In this document: positions 43,729-53,545 of the stretch, in pieces
How positions within the stretch are numbered: the stretch's first letter is position 1
Layout of the letters: each line of letters begins with the position of its first letter
Source of the DNA: Chitinophagaceae bacterium
GTDB taxonomy: Bacteria > Bacteroidota > Bacteroidia > Chitinophagales > Chitinophagaceae
Direction: 5' to 3'
Length of the DNA: 64,000 nt
Assembly: GCA_024707305.1 (NCBI GenBank)
Contig: JANPZZ010000013.1
Coordinates: forward strand, 62,001-126,000
Program-made: the position numbers and the translations under genes
The notes under the pieces: generated by a model
Database searches by the model: none
Told to the model about the DNA's origin: nothing
Seen by the model: only the letters and a program-made list of their open reading frames with translations

Positions 43729-44772
43729 ATGACGATGAAATTAACCTGCGTTACCCTCCTATCTGCCCTGCTGCTCATTTCCTGTAACAATGAGCCAAAA
43801 GCACCTGAAATCAGCAATATTTCCTATGAAATGGAATTAAAGCGATTCGATCAGGATTTTTTCCGGATTGATACCCAGCAAATCGATAATTCATTGAGCC
43901 GACTGGGCGCAAAATATCCGCAATTGCTCGGCATCTTCCTGGAAAACATTCTTGCGATTTCCGATCCTTCAGGATTAAAAGCCTATTTAAGAAATTATCG
44001 ACCCGTTTACGATTCTATACAAGATGTATTTGGCGACATGCAGTCGGTAAAAAGCGATCTGGAGAAAGCATATCGCTATGTAAAATATTATTACCCCGAC
44101 TATGATCTTCCCAAATCGCTTGTGGCTGTTGCGGGTCCGCTTGATACAAGAGAAGACCTCGCACGTATGAGCAGTGGTGAACTTACCCCAAATTTCCTGG
44201 GACCCGATTTTGTGGGCGTTAGTCTTCAGTTTTACCTCGGTGCTGATTACAGTTTATACAACAGTGAGCATTTTGTCAGCAACGTAACGCCATTATTCCG
44301 CAGCCGCCGCTTTTCAAAAGAATACCTGGTTCCGGATGTGATGCGATTGGTTGCAGATGATATCTATCCCGACCGCAGTTTTACTTTATCATTGATTGAT
44401 CAGATGATTGAAAAAGGAAAACGTTGGTGGTTGATGGGTAAATTTCTTCCCGGCGTTGCAGATACTACCATAACAGGCTATACAGGCATTCAGACCGAAT
44501 GGACAGAGTCGAACGAAGGAATGATCTGGAGTTATATAGTAAAAAATGAAAAGCTTGATTCGAAAGAACCGCCTGTCATTCAAAACTACCTCGGTGAAGC
44601 CCCTTTTACGATTGGCTTACCCCAGGAATATTCTCCCGGCAATATCGGTGTGTGGCTCGGTCGCCAGATCGTCCGAAAATTTGAAAAAGAAAACAGCCAT
44701 CTTTCGGTTGATGAAATCATGAAAACGCCGGCAGAGAAGATGCTGCAGGAGGCGAAATACAAACCCAAATAA
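43729..44772 (+). CDS. gldB: Gliding motility lipoprotein GldB
   Basis: Lipobox LLISCNNEP; ELKRFDQDFFRID...YYYPDYDLPKS...LGADYSLYN pattern; next to nadE. Confidence 0.85.
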   Translation: MTMKLTCVTLLSALLLISCNNEPKAPEISNISYEMELKRFDQDFFRIDTQQIDNSLSRLGAKYPQLLGIFLENILAISDPSGLKAYLRNYRPVYDSIQDVFGDMQSVKSDLEKAYRYVKYYYPDYDLPKSLVAVAGPLDTREDLARMSSGELTPNFLGPDFVGVSLQFYLGADYSLYNSEHFVSNVTPLFRSRRFSKEYLVPDVMRLVADDIYPDRSFTLSLIDQMIEKGKRWWLMGKFLPGVADTTITGYTGIQTEWTESNEGMIWSYIVKNEKLDSKEPPVIQNYLGEAPFTIGLPQEYSPGNIGVWLGRQIVRKFEKENSHLSVDEIMKTPAEKMLQEAKYKPK

Positions 44773-44783
44773 ATGTGAGAAAT

Positions 44784-44876
44784 TCGATGGTCGATGGTCG
44801 ATGATTGATGGTCGATGATCGAGGATCGATGGTAGATGATTGATGATTGATGATTGATGATTGATGCTCGATGTCT
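44784..44876 (+). repeat. GATGNYC/GATTGAT heptad array
   Basis: gatggtcgatggtcgatgattgatggtcgatgatcgagg... period 7. Confidence 0.92.
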
Positions 44877-44901
44877 GGTTGAAAATTTTTCAATAAACAT
44901 G

Positions 44902-44928
44902 AAAAAAGCAGCCTGGGGCTGCTTTTTC
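44902..44928. terminator. Rho-independent terminator lying between two repeat arrays
   Basis: AAAAAGCAGCC-TGG-GGCTGCTTTTT. Confidence 0.85.
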
Positions 44929-44977
44929 TATTTTAACGTTTGTCGTTTTATATCGAACGCTTAACAACGGTTTTGTT

Positions 44978-45055
44978 CACATTCCCACACATTTCCTCAT
45001 TTTCTCATTTTCCTCACATTTCCACATTTTCTCATTTACTCATTTCCACATTTTC
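44978..45055 (+). repeat. CACATTTCC/CACATTTTCTCA array abutting the icd stop codon
   Basis: cacatttcctcattttctcattttcctcacatttccacatttt... Confidence 0.9.
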
Positions 45056-46506
45056 TCACTGTCCTTGCGCCAGACTATATGCTTTTTTATCTCCCCATTT
45101 ATTCAACAACTCGAGTGAGCAGATTTTGAAGTTGCCGCTGAGGCTTACATACAATCCGATTACATCCTGTTGATTGAGTGCAGAACCATCAATGCTCTCG
45201 AAGCGAACATTGTACTGGTTCACCAGGTTGGTATACAATGAACCCGTAGGCCATACCTGTGTACCGCGGTTGCTGATGTTAATAAGGTTAAATTTCACGC
45301 CGGCATGACGCTGGCATTTATGTGCAATTGCTTCTGGTTGTTCAGAGCTTTCGATAAACAGGTCCACACCCACAATTGATTCTGGTTCTGTTTCGCTGCT
45401 TTCCATCATACTGTTTTGAACCAGTTTTAATGGAGCAGGGGTGCCAGGTTTATTGGGAATGATTGGTTTTGCACCAACAGCTGGCATCTTACCAAAGTTG
45501 GCAATGATGGCGTCAGCAAACTGGGTGGTATTTACCGGTGCAATAGATTTATCACCAAAATCGCCTGTTCTCACACCGCTTTCGAGTGTATAAAGCAATG
45601 CGTTTTCAATTACGGCTGCGTTTTCTGTAAGTCCTACGTGTCGTAACATTGCGATACCACTCAGCAATAATGCTGTTGGGTTTGCAATATTTTTTCCTGC
45701 GATATCGGGTGCTGTACCGTGTACCGCTTCAAAAATAGAGATATGGTCGCCGATGTTTGCAGAGGGAGCAAAACCTAAACCACCTACTAAACCAGCACAC
45801 AAATCGCTCACGATATCACCCTGCAGGTTCGTCAGCACCACCACATCAAATGTATCTGGTCGCGTAACGAGTTTCATACAGAGATCATCAACGATAATAT
45901 CGTCTGCTTTCAGATCAGGATATTCTTTTGCTACTTCATAAAAACATTCCAGGAACAAACCATCCGTAATTTTCATGATGTTAGCCTTGTGACCGCAAGT
46001 AATTCGACGTGCTTTTTTCTGGCGGGCCATTTCGAAAGCATAACGAATCACCTGCATACTTCCGGGACGTGTAATAAAACGGCGGCTGAGCGCAACGTCG
46101 TGCGTGAGCATATGTTCAACACCTCCGTAGGTGTCTTCAATATTTTCACGTACAACCGTAATGTCAATCGGAATACCTGCTTTGCTGAAAACTGTATCCA
46201 CACCATGCAGGCTTTGGAAAGCCCTTTTGTTGGCATACGTGTTCCAGGTTTTACGAGCCGTTACGTTGATACTTTTTACACCTTTTCCTTTAGGCGTTTC
46301 CATAGGACCCTTAAAAGTAGTCCCAGGTTTTCAATTGTCTGACGTGCCTCAGGCGTCATTCCATTGTTGAAACCTTTGTCGAAAACCCATTTACCCATGT
46401 CTACCATTTCGTATTCAAGGGGTGTATTGTTGGCATTAAAAATGCGCAGAACGGCATCCATGATCTCGGGACCGATACCATCACCTTTTGCTACAGCTAT
46501 TTTCAT
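45056..46506 (-). CDS. icd: NADP-dependent isocitrate dehydrogenase (frameshift at 46323-46325)
   Basis: MKIAVAKGDGIGPEIMDAVLRIF, then ...TTFKGPMETPKGKGVKSINVTARKTWNTYANKRAFQSLHGVDTVFSKAGIPIDITVVRENIEDTYGGVEH. Confidence 0.93.
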
Positions 46507-46625
46507 ATTGAAATAAATATTAAGGGGTGCTTTGAAGCCGCAAATTTACGTCAACATCTGTTAAAAAAGGGGAAGTTTTACCTTCCTCGGGCTTTTTCAT
46601 TATTTTTACCGAAACACCGTGGGGT

Positions 46626-47012
46626 ATGAATAGTATAATTACCGAAGGAGTTCAGGTGAGCGTTGAAACGTTTTATCAACCCGATTACAGCAACCCGCTG
46701 CAATCGGAGTTTATGTTCGCTTACCGTATCACACTGGAGAACCATAATTCGTTTGCGGTAAAACTGCATCGCCGTTTTTGGGAAATCTTTGATAGCAACG
46801 GCAGCCATCGCGAAGTGGAAGGAGAAGGTGTAGTAGGTGTGCAACCGGTAATTGAACCGGGCGAATCATACCAGTATGTTAGCGGTTGTAATCTCCGAAC
46901 GGAAATGGGAAAGATGAAAGGAAGTTACCAGATGGAGAACCTTCATACAAAGTCCATATTTCGGGTTGATATTCCTTCTTTCGAGATGATTGTGCCAATG
47001 AAAAATAACTAA
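46626..47012 (+). CDS. apaG: ApaG family protein
   Basis: GVQVSVETFYQPDYSNPLQSEFMFAYRITLENH...VEGEGVVGVQPVIEPGESYQYVSGCNLRTEMGKMKGSYQM. Confidence 0.95.
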   Translation: MNSIITEGVQVSVETFYQPDYSNPLQSEFMFAYRITLENHNSFAVKLHRRFWEIFDSNGSHREVEGEGVVGVQPVIEPGESYQYVSGCNLRTEMGKMKGSYQMENLHTKSIFRVDIPSFEMIVPMKNN

Positions 47013-47020
47013 ACCGTTAT

Positions 47021-47353
47021 TTACCCCTTCACAGTGTATCCATTCTTTACCAGCCATTGTTTTACTTTCTCTCGCTGATCGCCCTGGATAATAATTTCTC
47101 CATTTTTTGCCGAACCGCCGGTACCACAAAAGCTTTTTAATTTTTTACCCAGTTCTTCGAGGTCGTTGTCGTTTCCGACAAAACCTGTTATCAGGGTGAC
47201 AGCCTTCCCCGCACGTTGTTTAGTGTCGAGCCGAATATTTAGTTTCTGCTTGGCTGGTGGCAGCGTTTCCATATCAGGCTGGTTTTCTTCGATTCTAAAA
47301 TTGGGATCCGTACTATAGACATAACCACTGCTTTGGTTGGGTTTCTTTTTCAT
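47021..47353 (-). CDS. SUI1/YciH-like translation initiation factor
   Basis: LDTKQRAGKAVTLITGFVGNDNDLEELGKKLKSFCGTGGSAKNGEIIIQGDQREKVKQWLVKNGY. Confidence 0.9.
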   Translation of the reverse strand: MKKKPNQSSGYVYSTDPNFRIEENQPDMETLPPAKQKLNIRLDTKQRAGKAVTLITGFVGNDNDLEELGKKLKSFCGTGGSAKNGEIIIQGDQREKVKQWLVKNGYTVKG

Positions 47354-47380
47354 CGTCGTTGAGTTTAAATCGTCAATGGA

Positions 47381-48232
47381 TTATATCGCTTTCAAACTGA
47401 GATCAAGACTTCTCGCCTGGTGAATCAATGCTCCCACTGAAACAAAGTCAACACCGGTAGCTGCATATGCTGTAATGTTGCTGATGTTGATGCCGCCGCT
47501 GGCTTCGGTTTCAAAATCATCACCCAGAATTTCAAGTGCAGGTTTTATTTGTGCGGGTGTAAAATTGTCCAGCATTACGCGAAATACTTTTCCTTTTCCG
47601 GCTTTAGCAACGATTTCAACATCTTCCAGACTTCTGGTTTCTACTTCAATTTTCAAACCGGGTTTCTTTTCCTGCACATATTTCCACGCTTTGTCAATCG
47701 CCTTTTCTATGCCGCCGCAATAATCGATATGGTTATCCTTCAGCATAATCATATCAAAAAGACCGAACCGATGGTTTACGCCTCCGCCGATGCGTACGGC
47801 TTCTTTTTCCAACAAACGGAAATTGGGAGTTGTTTTGCGCGTATCCAGCAGGCGTGTTTTATAGCCTGCCAGTTTTTCGGTATACGTTTTTGTAAGCGTT
47901 GCGATGCCGCTCATGCGTTGCATGCAGTTTAACACAAGACGTTCGCAGGTTAAGATGGTATGGACGCCAGCTTCTACTTCGAAAGCTTTTTCGCCCGGTT
48001 GCATGGTCTCGCCATCATCTTTTAGTTTTTGAAACTTTGAGTCGGGATCTTTATAGGCAAAAATCTGTGCGGCTACTTCCACGCCGGCCAACACGCCTGC
48101 TTCTTTTATTTTAAGTACAGCACGCCCTCTTTCATGTGGATCGATACATGATAAGGTGGAGTGGTCACCATCACCACAATCTTCCTTCAAAGCTTCGTCG
48201 ATAAGGTGCAATAGTTGGGTTCGAAAATTCAT
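47381..48232 (-). CDS. nadC: Nicotinate-nucleotide pyrophosphorylase (carboxylating)
   Basis: LKEDCGDGDHSTLS, LLDTRKTTPNFRLLEKEAVRIGGGVNHRFGLFDMIMLKDNHID, EASGGINISNI. Confidence 0.96.
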   Translation of the reverse strand: MNFRTQLLHLIDEALKEDCGDGDHSTLSCIDPHERGRAVLKIKEAGVLAGVEVAAQIFAYKDPDSKFQKLKDDGETMQPGEKAFEVEAGVHTILTCERLVLNCMQRMSGIATLTKTYTEKLAGYKTRLLDTRKTTPNFRLLEKEAVRIGGGVNHRFGLFDMIMLKDNHIDYCGGIEKAIDKAWKYVQEKKPGLKIEVETRSLEDVEIVAKAGKGKVFRVMLDNFTPAQIKPALEILGDDFETEASGGINISNITAYAATGVDFVSVGALIHQARSLDLSLKAI

Positions 48233-48271
48233 AACGCAAAGAAAATGAAAATGCAGCTGTGAAGTGACAGA

Positions 48272-48311
48272 AAAAAAACCTGTAGCGCCCCAAGACATTA
48301 CAGGTTTTTTT
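48272..48311. terminator. Rho-independent terminator (DUF4783 gene / nadC intergenic)
   Basis: AAAAAAAACCTGTA...TTACAGGTTTTTTT. Confidence 0.75.
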
Positions 48312-48332
48312 CAACGATTTATTTGCGTCTTG

Positions 48333-48725
48333 TTATTCGATTGGCTGAAATCGTATTTCTTTTACCAGTTCACGGTTACCTTTCGCTTTCATAAATACGT
48401 GAGCGCGAAAAGCGCCGGATTTGGTGTTAAGGGTGCCAATGCAATAATGACCTCCGGGAGCGTCGCCTTTGTGTTTCAGGTCAAATCCTTTTACACCATT
48501 ATTGGTAAAAAAGTCCCGCACAATCACCTGTGCCTGGGCTTTGCTGTAGCTATTACTTTTTACGGGCAGCGTCAGCTCCACGTTATCATCGAAATACTTC
48601 GACAATTCGTTTGCATTTCCCGTTCGGAGTGCCCCGATAACGCCATCAATGCCGGTCTGGTCCTCGGTAAACGAAGACGAAATCAGCAGCAGTGACAGCA
48701 GCAATGTGGTAAATGTTGTTTTCAT
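48333..48725 (-). CDS. DUF4783 domain-containing secreted protein
   Basis: SNSYSKAQAQVIVRDFFTNNGVKGFDLKHKGDAPGGHYCIGTLNTKSGAFRAHVFMK. Confidence 0.85.
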   Translation of the reverse strand: MKTTFTTLLLSLLLISSSFTEDQTGIDGVIGALRTGNANELSKYFDDNVELTLPVKSNSYSKAQAQVIVRDFFTNNGVKGFDLKHKGDAPGGHYCIGTLNTKSGAFRAHVFMKAKGNRELVKEIRFQPIE

Positions 48726-48944
48726 AACTTATCGATTTCACAGGTGTTTGGTAATAACAATAGGGTACGGATCAAAATGTGTACTAAAATAATAAAAACA
48801 TACAGTTTTGCGCCTTTCGGGGATAATTAACCGAATGATCTGTAGTTTTACAGCGCATTACAAGCGTGTTTTTACCGAATATATACCTGACAACCTGCAT
48901 TTTACCCCTCGTAAACATGCCGGAATCACAAACTCATAACACAT

Positions 48945-50473
48945 ATGTCTACCAGGAAAGCGATATTGATCATTATGGACGGGTGGGGACTCGGAAAAGT
49001 TGCATCGGCGGATGCCATCCAGCAGGCCAAAACTCCTTTGTTTCAGCATTATACAACCAATACCCTCATAGTGAGCTCATTACATGTGGTGAAGCGGTGG
49101 GCCTCCCCGAGGGGCAAATGGGGAATTCTGAAGTGGGGCATTTGAACCTCGGAGCCGGACGCGTGGTTTACCAGGAGCTGCAGCGGATCAATGTCGCTAT
49201 CAGGGAAGGCGAGCTGGCAGGGAATGCAAACCTGCTGCGCGCGCTGGAACATGCTAAACTTCAAGGCAAGCCCGTTCACCTGATGGGACTGGTAAGCGAT
49301 GGCGGCGTACACTCGCACATCAACCACCTGAAAGCACTTGTCGACATCTGCCATACACAGGGCCTGGGCGAAGTTTATATCCATGCATTTACCGACGGGC
49401 GCGACTGCGACCCCAAAAGCGGCCTGGGCTTCTTAACTGATCTGCAGGGCCACCTCGATAAAACAACCGGAAAAATCGCCAGTGTAAGTGGCCGTTATTA
49501 TGCCATGGACCGCGATAAACGCTGGGAGCGTGTGAAGCTGGCTTATGATGCCCTTGTAAATGGCAAGGGACAAATGGCTTCAAGTGGCATTGCTGCAGTG
49601 GCAGATTCTTATGAGAAGAACGTGTCTGACGAATTCATCCTTCCCACTGTTATCGTTAATGCAGACCAGCAACCTGTTGCTACCATCCGATCGGGTGATA
49701 TAGTGATTTGTTTCAACTTCCGCACCGACCGCTGTCGCGAAATTACAGAGGTATTAACACAACATGATATTCCAGATCACGACATGTATAAACTGTCGAT
49801 TGACTATACCACGATGACGCAGTATGATCAAAGTTATCAGGGAGTTCATGTTCTTTTCAACAACGATGATTTGCGGATGACGATTGGTGAAGTGTTGGAA
49901 AAAGCAGGTAAAAAACAAATCCGAATTGCAGAAACAGAAAAATATCCGCACGTTACTTTCTTCTTTAGTGGCGGTCGTGAAGTTCCTTTTGAAGGTGAAA
50001 CGCGCATCATGGTACCATCACCCAAAGTAGCTACTTACGATCTTAAACCGGAGATGAGTGCGTATGAAATGACAGACGCATTGCTGCCTCATTTGCAGGA
50101 CGGAGCAGTAGATTTTGTGTGCCTTAACTATGCCAATGCCGACATGGTTGGTCATACCGGCATATTTGAAGCGGCTATAAAAGCTGTAGAAACCGTTGAC
50201 ACCTGTGTGAGCAAGGTCGTTACTACTGCACTCGCAAATGGATATACGATATTCCTCACAGCAGATCATGGCAACTCCGACTACATGCGCAATGAAGACG
50301 GTAGTCCCAATACAGCACATACTTTGAACCCTGTCCCCTTCTTCGTTATTGATAATCAATGGCGTGGAACTCTCAAAAACGGCAAACTTGCCGACATCGC
50401 TCCTACAATTCTTAACTGGATGCAAATAGCTGCACCCGTGGAGATGACTGGTGAGATATTGATGGGAGAATAG
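48945..50473 (+). CDS. gpmI: 2,3-bisphosphoglycerate-independent phosphoglycerate mutase (frameshift near 49059)
   Basis: MSTRKAILIIMDGWGLG, then GLPEGQMGNSEVGHLNLGAGRVVYQELQRIN...TADHGNSDYMRNEDGSPNTAHT. Confidence 0.95.
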
Positions 50474-50620
50474 TGGGGGGATGGATGGGGGATGGGGGAT
50501 GGTGGATGGGGGATGGTGGATGGAAGATGGATGGAGGATGGTGGATGGATGGGGGATGGATGGGGGATGGGGGATGGTGGATGGATGGGGGATGGTGGAA
50601 TGGAAGATGGTGGATGGAAG
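50474..50620 (+). repeat. GGATGGN heptad array
   Basis: ggggggatggatgggggatgggggatggtggatgggggatgg..., about 145 bp. Confidence 0.95.
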
Positions 50621-50629
50621 CATTTCCGC

Positions 50630-50692
50630 AATTTCACATTTCCGCATTTCCTCATTTCCACATTTCCTCATTCGCACATTTCCACATTTCCC
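50630..50692 (+). repeat. CATTTCC array
   Basis: catttccgcatttcctcatttccacatttcctcattcgcacatttccacatttcc. Confidence 0.92.
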
Positions 50693-50789
50693 CCTCCCGT
50701 GTTTTCCTCTCTTTTCCCCGGAAAATTACTTTCCCGTGCAGCTTTCGTAATCAAAAATTGTCTAAATTACGGGCAACCAAACGGGAATT

Positions 50790-51371
50790 ATGACAGAAGA
50801 AGCCATCCTGAAAGGTTGTTTAAACAATGAAGCAGTAGCACAGCGTGAACTGTACAACCGGTTCAGCGCGAAAATGCTGGCTGTTTGTTACCGTTATGCG
50901 CATAACCGTGAAGATGCGGAGGACATGTTGCAGGAAGGGTTCATCAAGGTATTCATGCAGATGCATACGTTCGAAAACCGTGGTGCTTTTGAAGGATGGA
51001 TCAGACGAATAATTGTTCATACCTGCATCAATATCCTGAAGAAGAATAAGAAGTTCAATGAAAGTGTTGATATCATTCATGCCAACAGCATCCAGGTAAG
51101 AGAGGATTCTGTATCATCGATCGTACAGGCAAAACAGGTGGTGGAATGCATCCGGTTGTTGCCCATCGGTTACAGAACAGTATTGAACCTGTACGCTGTG
51201 GAAGGATTTAGTCATAGAGAGATTGCACAAATGCTGGAAGTGGAAGAGAGTACGAGCCGTAGCCAGTATACGCGTGCCAAGACGATGTTGGAAGATATAC
51301 TGATCCGAAAAAGGATCCTGCAAAAACCAAAACAAGATATTGATTGGCTTGTCGCCGTTAGCCAGCGGTAG
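50790..51371 (+). CDS. ECF-type RNA polymerase sigma factor
   Basis: YRYAHNREDAEDMLQEGFIKVFMQM (region 2), LPIGYRTVLNLYAVEGFSHREIAQMLEVEESTSRSQYTRAKTML (region 4). Confidence 0.94.
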   Translation: MTEEAILKGCLNNEAVAQRELYNRFSAKMLAVCYRYAHNREDAEDMLQEGFIKVFMQMHTFENRGAFEGWIRRIIVHTCINILKKNKKFNESVDIIHANSIQVREDSVSSIVQAKQVVECIRLLPIGYRTVLNLYAVEGFSHREIAQMLEVEESTSRSQYTRAKTMLEDILIRKRILQKPKQDIDWLVAVSQR

Positions 51372-51404
51372 TCCGTCCCTTAAATGATTCAACTGGTTAT
51401 GGAG

Positions 51405-52820
51405 AGAAATTTCAGTAACAGCGATTTTGAGCGGTATGTGCAGAAGAATGCTGACCAGTACCGGATGTTCCCGTCAGAGAAGGTGTGGAACAACGTGCAT
51501 AAGGCATTACATAAGCGCAGAAGATGGTATGGCCTCGGTCTTGCCTGTCTTCTATTGCTTACCGGCACTGCCGTAACCCTGGTAATGCGCTCATACCCCA
51601 TTGTAAAAAAAGACGGCAACCTTACATCTGCTCAAACTCCGGCTTATATCAGCAACGCTTCCGAATCGGACGAAGCAATTATCAGCCAGCCAACAGATAT
51701 TCGCGACCTCACTCCTTTCGAAGATATTGACCAGGAAGTGGAAGAAGCCATTCGCGCGGCTCTGGCACCGCAACCCGCTGTTCTTGCCGACAACAGGAAC
51801 GCCACAAACTTCAACAATAGCAATTCCGAAATATTAAAGGCAGGCGGCGGAACGATTAGTGCGATCAACAGCCGCAGCCAGGAAATGTTGTTGAGCAACC
51901 GCCCACAACCAGAAGTGCAAAAACCACAGGCGATCATAGTGAAAATGGAAGATTACCTGCGAAACCTGAAAGCGCCTGAAGATGTGGCGGTACATGAAGT
52001 GCCGGCAGAAGAAACAAAAGCCCAGGATGCTATTGTTGAATTCAACAACGTCCCCCCATATACCATTGAGAGCGTTGTAAATAGTTATAAACCTGCTCCT
52101 AAACATATCAGCTGGCAATTCTTCATTACACCCACTATCAGCTACCGCAAGCTGAGTGCGAACCAGGACTTCCAGGCATCACCTGGAGGACCGTTGCCAT
52201 TCCCGTTTGCGAACCTGGACAACGTAAACAATGCAGTAACGCATAAACCCGATCTGGGATTCCAGATTGGAATGACCGGCCGCTATCCTCTCAGTAAACG
52301 TATAAACCTCCGGGGGGGCGTTCAGCTGAATGTTAACAAATACGACATCAAAGCATTTGCATATCCTGGCGAGGTAGCAGTGATCAATCTCGATGACCCC
52401 AATAGTACAACAGTTGCAACCTGGACACGCTATCGCAGCCAGAGTGGTTATAAATCTAACTGGTTGAAAAACTCTTATATCTCTATTTCAGTTCCAGTAG
52501 GTGCAGAAGTGAAACTGTTTGGCAATAAGCATACAAATGTGGGAATTGCAGGTACAATCCAACCCACTTATGTGGTTCGTGATAAAGCCTATCTCATTTC
52601 CACCGACTATAAAAATTATGCACAGGTGCCCTGGCTTATCCGCCGCGTAAACATCAGCACAGGCTTCGAAGCTTTTGTAAACTATGGCAAAGGCAAAACA
52701 CAATGGCAGGTGGGACCACAGGTTCGTTACCAGATGCTTTCCAGCTTCCAAAACAAATACCCTGTTAAGGAAAACCTCTTCGACTTTGGGTTGAAAATCG
52801 GCGTAACACTGAATCAATAG
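51405..52820 (+). CDS. Putative anti-sigma factor fused to outer-membrane beta-barrel (dual-membrane-spanning layout)
   Basis: Cytosolic MERNFSNSDFERYVQKNADQYRMFPSEKVWNNVHKALHKRRRW; TM YGLGLACLLLLTGTAVTLVM; about 180-aa linker; C-terminal porin-like segment from ISWQFFITPTISYRKL to FDFGLKIGVTLNQ. Confidence 0.8.
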   Translation, partial: RNFSNSDFERYVQKNADQYRMFPSEKVWNNVHKALHKRRRWYGLGLACLLLLTGTAVTLVMRSYPIVKKDGNLTSAQTPAYISNASESDEAIISQPTDIRDLTPFEDIDQEVEEAIRAALAPQPAVLADNRNATNFNNSNSEILKAGGGTISAINSRSQEMLLSNRPQPEVQKPQAIIVKMEDYLRNLKAPEDVAVHEVPAEETKAQDAIVEFNNVPPYTIESVVNSYKPAPKHISWQFFITPTISYRKLSANQDFQASPGGPLPFPFANLDNVNNAVTHKPDLGFQIGMTGRYPLSKRINLRGGVQLNVNKYDIKAFAYPGEVAVINLDDPNSTTVATWTRYRSQSGYKSNWLKNSYISISVPVGAEVKLFGNKHTNVGIAGTIQPTYVVRDKAYLISTDYKNYAQVPWLIRRVNISTGFEAFVNYGKGKTQWQVGPQVRYQMLSSFQNKYPVKENLFDFGLKIGVTLNQ

Positions 52821-52844
52821 TCGGTAAACAATCACTATACTTAA

Positions 52845-52880
52845 AGAATAATCCCGGAATTTTTCCGGGATTATTCTTTT
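52845..52880. terminator. Rho-independent terminator
   Basis: AGAATAATCCCGGAA-TTT-TTCCGGGATTATTCTTTT. Confidence 0.9.
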
Positions 52881-52966
52881 TAACAATTATGCGAACGAGG
52901 TGTTAGTGTATTCAATATGCACCACCCAAAACTTTAAGTAATTTCGTGTTGAAGAAAATAAATCAA

Positions 52967-53545
52967 ATGAAATTCACGCCCCTCCTTTTCTGTCTCGGTG
53001 CTTTGCTGTTTTTTACAATATCCGGTTGCCAGTCAAAAAAAAAAGAAGAAAATAAACTCTGGCCGGTATTGCCCTACCTGATGAGTGAAGTGTCTGCTGT
53101 AGACAGTTCTATTTCCCGGATTACGAAAATAATCACACGCGAAGATGGAGGTTATGATACCGTTTATATTCACCGGAATGACTTCAGAAAAGAAGCCAGC
53201 GATTTTCTTTCGTTGCCGGATATCAGCAGCACAAAATTTGCAGGTGACTATAAAGAAGAAGAAATCATGGATGAAGGTATCCAGCGTTTCATTGTAAGAC
53301 AAACCCCGCTGAAACCCGAAAAGCAACTGATACAAAGCCAGGAAGTGTTGATAAAACCTGCGCTCGAAGGCGATCAGGTGATGACCATTTTGATCAGCAC
53401 CCTTCAATCAGGCAAAGACAGTTCAGTACAAAAGAGAATGATCTGGAACATTGGAAAATCAATGCAGGTAACTACCATCGTACAAAAAGATAAAGACACG
53501 GAAAAAATAAACACCTATAAAATAACCTGGGGAGATACGGAATGA
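52967..53545 (+). CDS. Putative lipoprotein of unknown function
   Basis: Lipobox LFFTISGCQSKKKEE. Confidence 0.7.
   Translation: MKFTPLLFCLGALLFFTISGCQSKKKEENKLWPVLPYLMSEVSAVDSSISRITKIITREDGGYDTVYIHRNDFRKEASDFLSLPDISSTKFAGDYKEEEIMDEGIQRFIVRQTPLKPEKQLIQSQEVLIKPALEGDQVMTILISTLQSGKDSSVQKRMIWNIGKSMQVTTIVQKDKDTEKINTYKITWGDTE

Noticed and set aside
50018-50830. ORFs of GGWWMGDGGW / PSSIHHPPS type around the gpmI 3' repeat
   Set aside because: Low-complexity translations of the heptad array, overlapping gpmI on the opposite strand.
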